From: Pestalotiopsis fici W106-1
Taxonomy: Eukaryota; Ascomycota; Sordariomycetes; Amphisphaeriales; Sporocadaceae
Assembly (NCBI RefSeq): GCF_000516985.1
Contig: NW_006917091.1
Coordinates: forward strand, 120,285 to 184,284
DNA length: 64,000 bases
Direction of reading: 5' to 3'
A program made the position numbers and the translations under genes. The notes under the pieces are model-generated. The model did not search any database. It saw only the letters and a program-made list of their open reading frames with translations, and had not been told where the DNA came from. Shown one piece after another: positions 1 to 10,213 of the stretch. Positions within the stretch are counted from its first letter, which is position 1. The number at the start of each line of letters is the position of its first letter.

Positions 1-1112
1 CCCTTTAAGCACTATTTTTCACATCCGACAACAGTAGCAGGCAGTCGATCGGCGATAGTGGATGGCTATCGGTCCTTGTTTGGCCTCTACGGACGGGCCG
101 GCTGTGAAGCAGGTTGCAAGTTTTCATCTAACCTGAAAGCCGTCTTCACTCGAATTTTGTGTACAGAGGCAGATATCTACCATGCTACAGCTGCTGCCGC
201 TGCTGCTTCTGCTTATGTTCTGTGTTGGTGTTACGTGCGTAATAACAAGCATGACAGAACATACGTCCCAGGTAGCACAATATCCCAATCACCGAGGAAT
301 CACCCCTCCTTGTCGATGTAAAACCAGGTGATGGCCCAAGACTTTGGGGTTCTCCGGCTTCCGGAGTCCGACATTGTCGCTCAGGCAGTTCAGGCAGCCC
401 CGGACTTACTGCAAGTGAAAAAGATCTTCCGATAGGTAAGCATGCTGTGTCCGCCCATACTATGTGAGCTTGGTTTCAAAACCATCAGAGTCCAGCCGAA
501 TGTTTAGTGGCAGTTTTGGGAAGGTGACAACCAAAAAACCAATCGAGTCCGATCACACTGCAAGTTTTTGTTTCCATGTATTTTTTCGTAAGTCTGATGG
601 AGGACCGCACTGTTATTGATTATGATCATCCAGCATATTCGGTCGTGGACTGGATCGTGTCGTCGCTATCATAGCACACGATTCTGGTATCTCTCAATCG
701 CAGTAATCCTGAAATGCAACTGCCATGTACATGAATAGAAGAGACGTGATGATTTGATGATCAACAAGTGCTTTTCAAGCATTGTGATAATAGTCCTATC
801 GATAGCTTCAATCTGGGTGATCAATGGCCAGCTGGCAGGTCTGCCAGCCAGGCGACGAATGCCAGCCTTGGCAGTGGCCCCACTCAAAGCTGTGGCTCAA
901 CGCCAGCATCAGCCACCACCCGAAAAAATTGGTTTTGTGGAGGGTGCAGAAGCCCTCTTGCCTTAGACCCGATTTTGCAGAACACCCTATCGAGGCGTGA
1001 CATCCACGGAATCACGACAACGCCAAAAGACGACAAACCGCCCAACGACAGCCCATACCTCCCGGATCTTCATCCCCATAGATTACGAGAGCGGTGGAAC
1101 AACACAGCCAAG
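1..1112. other. Upstream region, no recognised gene
   Basis: No protein family was recognised on either strand. The open frames here are short (under about 180 codons), overlap each other in several frames and show no domain or splice-linked continuation. The last few hundred bases should contain the promoter and 5' leader of the ribosomal protein gene that starts at 1113. Confidence 0.5.
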
Positions 1113-1910
1113 ATGCCTTCCGAAGCTGGTCACAGACGTGAGTATCCCGCTGCTTTTTGGACTCCGGCCAGGACATGTCGAATTTTTCGCAACCGCCAAC
1201 GAAGAGTCAATGCGCCGACGTCCTCGCCTCGACAGACGACGAAATTGATGCCTGGCGCATTGCTTTCTTGGTGTTTGCGGATTCGTCTTGGTCTTACATG
1301 AGATTGGTAGAACATTTGCTAACTTTGTCCGATTTGTAGTATACGTCAAGTAAGTTGACACTGCGATATCCGAAATTTGATTCACCACGATTTCCTCCCC
1401 TCAGCAGAGGGCAATGGCTCCAACGCACCACGAGCATTCCAGCAAACGAACCGAAGTACAAGATCATGGGCGCTGACATGTTATGTTTGTAGGGGTCGTC
1501 ACCTGAGCTACCAGCGTGGCCGACACACCATCCACCCCCAGACCAGCCTGGTCAAGATCGAGGGTGTTGATGACACTGCTGCCGCCAAGTATGTCTACCA
1601 CGAATTACGAATCATCGAGAAACAAGCGGGAACTAACATGGAAATACAGCTTCTACCTCGGCAAGAAGGTCGCCTACGTCTACAAGGGCCAGAAGGAGAT
1701 CCGCGGTTCCAAGATCCGCGTCATCTGGGGCAAGGTTACCCGACCTCACGGTAATTATCCGAGTCCTTCTTGTTTGTGTCCTGCACGAGCCGACACTGAC
1801 TCTGCTCTCTAGGTAACTCTGGCGTTGTCCGCGCCAAGTTCTCCAGCCCTCTCCCCACTAAGTCTTTCGGTGCCTCTGTTCGTATCATGCTGTACCCTTC
1901 GTCGATATAA
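1113..1910 (+). CDS. RPL33: 60S ribosomal protein eL33 (L33/L35Ae), five exons with a 10-nt microexon
   Basis: Structural protein of the large cytosolic ribosomal subunit. Proposed exons are 1113-1137, 1340-1349, 1493-1588, 1650-1750 and 1813-1910, giving 109 aa, the usual length of the family. The spliced protein begins [21 protein letters not shown] and carries the family core ([36 protein letters not shown]), ending [11 protein letters not shown]. Exon 1 encodes only eight codons plus one base, and exon 2 is ten bases completing Leu, Tyr, Val and two bases of Lys. All introns are GT-AG: GTGAGT at 1138, GTAAGT at 1350, GTATGT at 1589, GTAATT at 1751. Several short introns near the start codon are typical of fungal ribosomal protein genes. 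Identity is very secure; the first two introns rest on frame and family N-terminus. Confidence 0.95.
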
Positions 1911-2523
1911 GTGCAGGAGGGTTTTCGGCCGGAGTTGGTAGTGCGGATGGTTCATTCATGACTTGGCAGCATCTGGGTTAAGGGCAAGGGATGCATGGTA
2001 AAATGAACCGACTGCAACCTTGCGTCTAGCATCACAAATCAAAAACAATACCAACAACGAACGACGACATTTTTCGAGCGATCATATAGAGTGCTTGGGT
2101 GAACAAGATGGCCACGATTCCAGAAAGATGACTGCCGAGTTTGGTCATTTAGGAAGACGCAATGAGAAATGTTTGACGAGTTGTGGGACAATCCAAAAAA
2201 GAACAAAACATGGTGACTGTAGATGCTGACAGTCTAGGGATGGGATTTGTTTTTTTTATCGGCATTGATGCATTTCATTTCATCTACCTGATTTGATTCG
2301 AGGAGGGAATATGGAACAGTCTTCTCAATGCAACATGCACTTTCAAGACCCATCTACCGATTTGCACCAAGAAACTTGGACGTTTGTCTGCTCAGCTGAT
2401 TCACTGACACTAGAGAATCTCGGCACTCTTTTTTGATACTTGTACCAAATGCAACTGCCAGTCTACTGCTAAGCATTAGAGATGGTAGAGATACAGCAAT
2501 CATTTTGAATCTTGGGGCCCATC
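1911..2523. other. Intergenic region between convergent genes
   Basis: The stretch between the stop codons of the eL33 gene (+) and the TIM-barrel gene (-). It should hold both 3' untranslated regions. A T-run lies near 2250-2257. No coding signal or RNA gene was recognised. Confidence 0.5.
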
Positions 2524-3613
2524 TTACGCCTTGCCGATCTTGACTTGTCGAAACTCCTCCGTCGTTGCCTGGATCGCCTTCTCCGTCGGCAGCCTTTCCA
2601 TGCTACTAGCACCAAAGAAGCCCTGAACGCCTCGAGTCCGGGCGAGGACGTAGGTAGCGTCTTCGGGATTGGCAATGGGACCGCCGTGACAAAGCACAAT
2701 AATGTCGTCCCGGACCGCGACGGCGGCATCGCGGATCTCCTGGATCCTGCTCACGCACTCGTCGAGGCTCTTGCCGGTCTGGGCACCGATGCTTCCGCTC
2801 GTCGTCAGACCCATGTGGGCCACGATGACATCGCTGCCGGCGCGGGTCATGTCGGCGGCGTCACGGGCCGAAAAGACGTAGGCGCAGGTGAAGAGGTCCT
2901 GCCGCCGCGCCTCCCGGATCATGTCCACTTCCAGACCATAGCCCATGCCCGTCTCCTCCAGGTTTTGCCGGAATACCGAGTCCTCGTCGATAAGGCCGAC
3001 GGTGGGGAAGTTTTGCACCCCGCTGAAGCCAATCGCCTTGAGCTGCGAGAGAAAGTAGGGCATTTCCCGGAACGGATCCGTGCCGCAGACCCCGGCCAGC
3101 ACCGGTGTCTTTTTGACAATGGGGAGAACTTCAGAGGCCTGAGGAACTCGAACCGTGTTAGTGAATGACTTTGATATGTCTCAATTGTGCGTAAATCATA
3201 TGGATAATGAATGTACTTGCCATTTCCACGACAATCTTATTGGCGTCACCGTACGGCATCAGGCCAGCCACTACACGATTAATTGTCAGTGACTGGATTT
3301 CAAAAATCAAGTGATATCAGCTATAATATGTACGAGTCTTGTGCATCTTTAGGTAGATGATGTAGAAGCTCGCCAGCAGGACAAGTTTTGATCAAGTCTG
3401 ACATGAATATCCTTTGGGGATCTGCTTACAGCTTCCGCGGCCAGCCATTCGGAAACGGCCCGAGTTATAGACAATAATGAGATGGCCACCGCCGTTCTCG
3501 ACGCATTTGGCACTTAGACCAGTCCCGGCGCCGGCGCCGACAATGGCCTCACCGCGGGATACGGCAGCCCGAAGGTGATCGAGGACCTCAGTTCTGGTGG
3601 TTGGTCTAGGCAT
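2524..3613 (-). CDS. TIM-barrel protein, PEP-hydrolase-like family (C-terminal half of Tm-1-type proteins)
   Basis: Proposed exons on the minus strand are 3613-3430, 3270-3221 and 3138-2524, giving 282 aa. The protein starts [15 protein letters not shown], has [15 protein letters not shown] near residues 27-41, [20 protein letters not shown] across the first splice junction, then [17 protein letters not shown] and [14 protein letters not shown]. These match the PF09370-type TIM-barrel domain that forms the C-terminal half of tomato Tm-1. Intron 1 is GT-AG (donor GTAAGC). Intron 2 uses a GC donor (GCAAGT) with a TCAG acceptor and a CTAAC-like branch site; only this choice keeps the frame and the conserved [12 protein letters not shown] segment. 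Catalytic activity of the family is not settled. It is transcribed divergently from the UPF0261 gene at 4110, suggesting the two products act together. Confidence 0.88.
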
Positions 3614-4109
3614 TGTGTATTATGTCTGTAGTTTCTGACTTGGAAATTGGATCTGGGCTGAAATAGTCGTCCTACAAATTTATCGCCGTAAATGTTCGAT
3701 ATGTAGATCACTTTTTTCGGGGCTCGGCAATGCGATCAACATGTCAGATGAATTGTTTCAAAAGAAGAACCAGTGAATATGCAGCAGTGACCATATAGCC
3801 ATGCGTCATGACGCAACGGGGGGCTGATGGCGTTTCCCCACTTTGCCTCGTTTAACAGCAGAACAACTTGAAGCCATATTTGTTTACACGATGTTGGGGC
3901 TATGAATCGATAATATAGACCGTCTCCAGACTTGTTGCTTCAACTTATAGTCCATATACTGCTACGACCAAATTGGCTAAGAACTTCATTGACAGAGACA
4001 GTCCGCTTATAAGACAAAAAGATCATTCATTATTCAACATATCATAATCCTGCTCAAGTGATAGTGGAGGATATATTCAAAGATTTGACTTCAACATCAA
4101 TTCTCGAAC
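3614..4109. promoter_or_regulatory. Bidirectional promoter region of the Tm-1-like gene pair
   Basis: A 496-bp gap separates the divergent start codons of the TIM-barrel gene (-) and the UPF0261 gene (+), so both promoters must lie here or overlap neighbouring sequence. The part nearest 4110 is AT-rich. No specific binding site could be assigned with confidence. The shared promoter is inferred only from layout. Confidence 0.5.
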
Positions 4110-5477
4110 ATGTCAAAGTCTCAAGATGAGGAGTCCGGCCCCCGGGTTCTCCTACTAGCAACATGTGATACCAAGATGGAAGAAATCGCCTTCATCCACA
4201 ACCGGCTCACTTCTATTGACGCCAGCATTCAACCGATTCTCATGGACATTGGGCGCACCCCAACAACTCACAGTCTTATCAACATTTCGCAGTCCGACAT
4301 CTTGTCCTCGTCGGACCAGACAAGGCAGCTAGCCTCTCTCCCGCGCGACGAGTACTCTAGCCACATGATCCAAGCCGCCACATCTTATGTGCGCACCCTC
4401 CACTCTAACGATCCCCTGCACGGCGTCCTGGGCATTGGCGGGAGCACGGGCTCCTCCATCATTGCGAGCCTGGCCCAGAATGCCGTGCCCATTGGCCTGC
4501 CCAAGCTGCTCGTCAGCACCATGGCGAGCGGCGACGTGGGCGGCCTGGTGGGCGGCGTCGATCTCACCCTCATGTACAGCGTCACGGATATCGCCGGCTT
4601 GCACTTTCTTTCCGAGCGCGTGCTGGGCAACGCGGCGGCCGCGGTGGCGGGTATGGCGTTGGCGTGTTACCGTGCTGATAATAGTGCTGCTGCTGCTGCT
4701 GGTACCGCCGGACGCGATCATCATCATGACGGAAGCCGTCTGGCAGAGAACAAGGCGGATGGGCGTAATCGAAATGGTGGGCGAAAGAGGATTGCCATTA
4801 CAATGTTTGGTGTGACCACGCCGGGCGTCGATGCCATTCGCTCCATTCTAACGGCGCCGCCGCACGAGGCCGAAGTTGTCGTGTTCCACGCGACGGGGTC
4901 GGGCGGCCGGGCCATGGAGGCACTGATCCGGCAAGGCGAGTTTGACGCCGTGGTGGACCTGACGACGACCGAGATTGCCGACGAGGTGGGCGGCGGCGTG
5001 CTCTCGGCGGGACCGGAGCGGCTGCTGGCGGGCGCCGAGGCCGGCGTTCCCATGGTGGTCAGCGTGGGCGCCTGCGACATGATCAACTTTGGTCCCCGCG
5101 GTACCATCAAGGCCGAGCTCCTCGAGGCTGCCGACAGGGGCGAGAGGAGACTCCATATTCACAATCCCATGGTGACGCTGCTGCGGACGACGAGGGACGA
5201 GAACAAGCGCATAGCCGATTTTATCGTTGGAAAACTCAAAAAGGCCCGGCGAAAGGACATGGTCAAGGTGGTGATACCTACAGAGGCGATAAGCATGATA
5301 GCAGGCAAAGGCGGACCCTTTGAGGATCGGGAAGCCGATGAAGAGCTGTTCAAGGGTATCGAGGACGGGCTCAAAGGCAGCGGTATTGATATCATCAAGT
5401 TTGACGGGCTGGGGATCAATGATGAGAAATTCGCCGAGCATGTGGTCAAGGTGCTGGCAAGCATTAACTTGTCTTGA
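4110..5477 (+). CDS. UPF0261 / Tm-1-like ATP-binding domain protein
   Basis: Intronless, 455 aa. The sequence opens with a beta strand, VLLLATCDTKMEE (residues 13-25), followed by LGIGGSTGSS (107-116), STMASGDVGGLVGGVD (136-151) and, in the second half, MFGVTTPGVDAIR and VFHATGSGGRAMEAL. This arrangement is that of the UPF0261 family (PF06792), the N-terminal ATP-binding domain of tomato Tm-1. In plants that domain is fused to a TIM barrel; here the barrel is the divergent neighbour at 2524-3613. A low-complexity Ala/His/Asn/Gly-rich insertion at about residues 188-226 separates the two subdomains and looks like a flexible loop. Biochemical role in fungi is unknown. No signal peptide is seen, so a cytosolic location is likely. 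The start is the first ATG of a long frame and gives the expected N-terminus. Confidence 0.88.
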   Translation: MSKSQDEESGPRVLLLATCDTKMEEIAFIHNRLTSIDASIQPILMDIGRTPTTHSLINISQSDILSSSDQTRQLASLPRDEYSSHMIQAATSYVRTLHSNDPLHGVLGIGGSTGSSIIASLAQNAVPIGLPKLLVSTMASGDVGGLVGGVDLTLMYSVTDIAGLHFLSERVLGNAAAAVAGMALACYRADNSAAAAAGTAGRDHHHDGSRLAENKADGRNRNGGRKRIAITMFGVTTPGVDAIRSILTAPPHEAEVVVFHATGSGGRAMEALIRQGEFDAVVDLTTTEIADEVGGGVLSAGPERLLAGAEAGVPMVVSVGACDMINFGPRGTIKAELLEAADRGERRLHIHNPMVTLLRTTRDENKRIADFIVGKLKKARRKDMVKVVIPTEAISMIAGKGGPFEDREADEELFKGIEDGLKGSGIDIIKFDGLGINDEKFAEHVVKVLASINLS

Positions 5478-5708
5478 GAGTATCCCTTTTATGCACTATA
5501 GATGTAGCCTTTATCATGACTCGAAGCATGTTCCTGAGTAACCTGTTCTCTATGTCTTTTCTAGAGTCTTGACAAATGGTGGTACTGTCCATGCTTAATG
5601 CCATTACAATCTGCTCAGCTTAGTTTGAGCCATGCCGGAAAGAAAGTCTTCAAATCAAAATAGCCGACCCAGTTCGGCCGGGGGTACCCAATAGTCGTGA
5701 TTGCCAGA

Positions 5709-7973
5709 TCACTTATCGTTACCCTTGGGTGGTTGTACAGTCTCCTCCTCCTCTCCTGTAGGCAGATCCGGAGGGATCTTGAACAATGCCTCCGGATCCA
5801 CTCTCCAGTTTCCTTCCTGATCCAAGAATCTCTCGCCTGGCCCGGTAAATTTCTTGAAGAACATATACTTAGCAGGCATTGCGCTCATTTGCAAAATCTG
5901 GCTTTCCGTGGTCCATTCCAGACCTGTAGACCCCACATGATCCATGGGCTCGTCCCTGCTGACATTGCCGAAAACCTTTTTGGCGCGAACGTAGGCATCG
6001 TTGTGCCAGTGCCACACGCCCCCGTCTTCGTCTAGGCGCGTAGACCATGGATGACCGTGCCCCTGGGCCATGCGCATGGCTGCATCGTAACCAGCACGCA
6101 TGGCTGGAATGACGCCCACAGAAGTGTAGCTGGGTCCGGCTACCATGAGCTTACCCTGAAAGGCGGCCGAGAGCTCGTAATGAGCTTTACGGAGGCGATC
6201 GACATGACCAACCGTGTGTTGCGGCAAGCAGTCTTTGCACATTTTAGCGCCAGCCTTGAACGGCTCGCTCTGCGAGATACCAAGGTGGCGTTCCACGATA
6301 GATCTGGCCATTGCAATGGCCATCTCCTCGTCTGGCAGGATGGACCAGTCGCTCCAGTAGTGTCCGCCTAGCATCACTGTGAGTTTCGTGCCCTTGGTCT
6401 CATTTCCCATCTCAATATCCGAGTCGAAGAGCACGCCGAGAGCACACTCAGGGTTCTCATCTGGTGGTACCGACTGAGGGATAAGGTATCCGAAACCGGG
6501 GTTGTCTTGAAGCAAGTCTTGATTCGGGTACCAGAGGTTGACTACCATGATGGTAACAGCTTCGATATCGGCAAGCGAGGGGAGCGAGTCTGCTGGTTGG
6601 GCAATTTGTGCAAGATGTCCAGCGTATAGCGTACTCAACACTTGATCGTACATTAGGGACTGCTTCTCGTTGCCAGCTTTGCTGACAACAATTTTATTGC
6701 CCTTTAGTTCCAGTGCCGAGACAGGTGTATCGGTTCTGATGGTAACATTCTTGCAACGTGCAAGGTCTGTCGTCAGTGCATCGATGAGAGTCACAAGACC
6801 GTCACGGAATGCCAATAGATTATGGTGCGTCCCCCTCTCGGCCATCTGAATGACGGCGCGCCGGTTCGGTCCATCCAAGATATCATTGTGCAGATGCAGG
6901 TCCTTCCTCCAGACCCACGCTTCACCATTGTACAATGGATACATATCCTGTAGCCAGAATTTCTCAAAAATGGTGTGCTTGGCGCTCAGCTTGTGGACGT
7001 CGCCGCCATAAATCCCGTGAAGCATTGGTGAGACCATGTTGTCGATCACGGGGGAATTTCGATCGCCAAAGATTCGCCCAAGGAACTCGGCGACAGTCTC
7101 GTCCTTGTCGAATGCTGCCGCCTTGTTTGTGATTTCTTTTCTTTTTTGTTCTACAACGTCAGTAGTGCGGGAAAAACGCATCGCCCAGCCCGATGCAGCA
7201 TTGAAAACACCGTCCCATAGGGACTCTGAAAAGTAAGATCTTATAGCTTTTATGATATTGTCCCACGAAGGCTCTGCTTTGGGTAGTTGGACAAGATGAT
7301 CGGGATAATAAATGTAACGCGATTCGGCGGCTCCCTTGGGGTATATGATCTGGTCTTGAATTCCCAAGTTGGCAATCTGCAAAGACTTTGGTCAGAATGA
7401 AATGGCTGGAAACAACAGAAATCAAGAGCAACCTACCACATCGTACAGCACCAAGTCATCATACTTGGGTGTCGAAGCCCCAGACCTCAGCATACGAGGG
7501 CCCCGCTGCATCAACACCTCAGCGTTCTGGCCGTCGGGCGTCTTCACCTCGGTCGGTACGCCATGAATCCAACCTCCTAGGCGGTCGCTCGCCTCGTATA
7601 GGGTGATGTGTGTGTTTGGGGCGCTGCGCGCAAGGTAATGGGCAGCTGTGAGACCAGTAATACCGCCGCCGAGGACGGCAATTTGGCGTTTTGGCTCTCG
7701 CTTCTGCTGCGGCGGCGGCTGCTTCGGCGGCTGCTTCGGCTTGGAAGCGACAGCATATCCTCTCCTCCTCTCATTCGACGCGGAAAGACGTTGCACCTGT
7801 GCTGAGCGAAGCGGCCGGGTGTGACTTAGAGCGAGGTAACTCAGCCCTCGCGTGGCCGTGGGGAGCTTTGATGGAGCTATGGCGGGCCGGCGTTGCACAA
7901 GGCCGTGACCGGCATTGCTGTAGGTTGACCTGAGAAGAGCAATAAAGAGCTCCTCTGGGTGTCGGGAAGCCAT
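5709..7973 (-). CDS. HEM14: Protoporphyrinogen oxidase (mitochondrial, haem biosynthesis)
   Basis: Oxidises protoporphyrinogen IX to protoporphyrin IX, the penultimate step of haem synthesis, at the mitochondrial inner membrane. Exons 7973-7437 and 7376-5709 (minus) encode 734 aa; the 60-nt intron is GT-AG in phase 0. Residues 1-95 are rich in Arg, Ser and Ala with few acidic residues, fitting a transit peptide, followed by a Pro/Gln/Lys linker. The FAD-binding motif IAVLGGGITGLTAAHYL starts at residue 98, followed by YEASDRLGGW. Central features are MVSPMLHGIYGGD and, near the end of the conserved part, VAGPSYTSVGVIPAMRAGYDAA. About 115-120 further residues follow that I do not recognise from the family; the yeast enzyme has 539 aa in total. 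The tail may be lineage-specific. Gene identity is secure. Confidence 0.92.
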
Positions 7974-8686
7974 TGCTTGTTTTCGGCACCGGGGCTACCC
8001 TTTGATTGGCATGTTTTGACGACGCTGTGGTGAGTAGAAAGGTTTCCAAGTTCAAACGATCTGAACCCGCCTTGCAGGTGATATGTTAGGTAACGATCCA
8101 CGAGGCGCGTCTCGGCTAAAACGTCGGCGCGCCAAATTGCATCATGACACGGGAAAACCAAATCAAGCCCATAAATAAATCAGCCCATGGCCAACGCCCT
8201 CGAACGAGAAGACAGATGGCAAGGTACTCGTCTAATAATTTTACAATAAATGATACACATTGAATTTCTTTCTTCTTTTTGTTGTCACGGTTATTCTACC
8301 ACCAATTTTCACCTCATGTCACTTGCATCAAAAAGTCCAATATTTGTTTTGGTTGAATCACAGAAAAATGCACTTGGGTATATTTGTAGTAAAATATGCA
8401 TGAACACGTCAACTGGTCCTTGACTTTTCCTATAGCCGCAAAACGCCTGTATGATCTATCATAGTAACCTCCAACGCCAAAAAGTCAATCTGTATGCTTT
8501 GTACAGTCGACAAATATGCCACTTGGGCCCTCTCTTCCTCTGCCCACATAATACAAAATCTCATCACCACTCTCTGCCCATCTCGTAGTCCATCGAACCA
8601 CCAAACTTGTCCACTAACAGCTCAGAAGCACGCTTTGGAGTCGATCTTCCAGAATTCGAGGGTGATACCACCAGAAGGAGAGAATT
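7974..8686. other. Intergenic region between NAB2 and HEM14 (tandem, minus strand)
   Basis: It should hold the NAB2 3' end and the HEM14 promoter and 5' leader. The part from about 8220 to 8420 is AT-rich. No further gene or RNA was recognised. Confidence 0.5.
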
Positions 8687-10213
8687 CTAAGCAATCTCCT
8701 CGTCCATGGCAACATGTTCCGAGCCTGGAAGTACCTTCTCTTCGGCTTCGTTGCTAGTAAACTGCCGATCGCTGACATGTCCATTGCTGGATCCATTGGC
8801 TGTCCATACCTTGTCGGGAAAGGTTCCACGCTGGCCGTCCTCGTGCTTGTAGGGGCAGTAGCGGTTGGTGCAGGGGTTGAATTTGCACATCGTCTGGAGG
8901 TGGGTGAACTTGCAACCTTCAACCTGGCAATCGCCTCCATTGCGGCAGGGTGGCATCTCTGGGTGCTTGAAAGGGCACTTAGGATTGGTGCAGTGAGGAT
9001 AAAACTTGCACTCCTGCTCGCCTTGATGTGCTCGCCGGGTGGCGGGTGAGGGATGTCTGGCGGTACATTTGAAATTCTTGCATGCTGCACCATAAGTACA
9101 GACGTCGGTGACGTCGACGGTAATGCCCGCAGGGGCAGCAGGCGACTGGTGAGCGAACTTGCAGTTCCCATTCCCACAAGATAGGTTGAACTTGCACATG
9201 GTGGTTTCTGGGTTGGCAGGTTGACGCTCGCCGCCCATATCGACATCCTCGCCTTCGCCTGCTCCATTCGTCGACTCATCCTGTCGTCCGTGGTGGCCAC
9301 CGCCATGAGGGCCGCCTCGACGGTTTCCACGACCTCGGTCATTCCTGTCAAATCGTCCTCCGCGACCGCGGCCATTCATATGTTGATTCTGCCGCTGTGA
9401 GTCGGCAAGTTGTTGCGAGAGCGCGGCCATCATCTGGTTTTGCTGCTGAAGAAGTGCAAAAATCTCGCCCTGCCCATTTGCGGCACCTGCCATCATGAAG
9501 TTGGGGTCGCCCATGTTCATGCCAGCCATGCCCATTTGAGCGGCCATGCCGTGGGCAATATTGTTAGCTCGGTGGTTCATGCCACGGTTGCCCATGCGAC
9601 CGGCGCCGCGCGGGCCGGATGGTGGCTGTCGGTTGTGCGAGTTGATTCGCTCGTTGCCGCTGCCGCCTCTGACTCGGTGAAGTACGGAATCGTGTGTCCT
9701 ATCCATAGCTCGATTCATTTGGCCGAGAATGCGCTTGCCTCTTCCACCACGAATATCACCGTTCCTCATGGACCGAGGGCCTGTCGGTCTTCAAGCTGTC
9801 AGTAACAGTGATAGGAGTCAAGTAGAAGAGATGACTTACGCATTAAGCTCGGCCAGGGGGTCATTTGAGCCAAAGTCCATGTCCTGATCCATGGCCATAT
9901 CGCCACCCTGAGGCACAGATGCCGGGGCACTACCGCCATTCATCTGAGCATTGAAACTTGCAATCTGCTCAAATAGCCATTGCACGAACTGTGCTACAGT
10001 CTCGTCCTCGGGTCCAAGTCCGAGGAGATCGGTTGCCAATTCGGTTGCGATCTCGTCCTGCGTCTTGCCGTTGACCAGCATGAGAAGAATGTATTCGGAA
10101 AGTGGAGAGTCGTCGCCGCCGTCTGATGCCCAGCCACATTCAACGAGCTTGGGTCGAATTGCCGTGTTCAAGGCCTCCGCCAGGGGCGTGCCCATGGCGA
10201 TTTCGACAGACAT
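8687..10213 (-). CDS. NAB2: Nuclear polyadenylated RNA-binding protein Nab2 (ZC3H14 type)
   Basis: Binds poly(A) RNA and acts in nuclear mRNA export and poly(A) tail length control. Exons 10213-9840 and 9788-8687 (minus) give 491 aa. The chosen ATG begins MSVEIAMGTPLAEALNTAIR, the usual Nab2 N-terminus; an in-frame ATG at 10270 would add 19 atypical residues. The first about 95 residues form the PWI-like helical domain. A Gly/Met/Gln-rich stretch and an RGG-like stretch (GRGRGGRFDRNDRGRGNRRG) follow. Five CCCH fingers lie at about residues 323-438, each with a C-x5-C-x4/5-C-x3-H type pattern (for example CKFYPHCTNPKCPFKH). Yeast Nab2 has seven fingers. The 51-nt intron is GT-AG with a TTGAAG acceptor, selected because only it keeps the frame. 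Confidence 0.92.
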
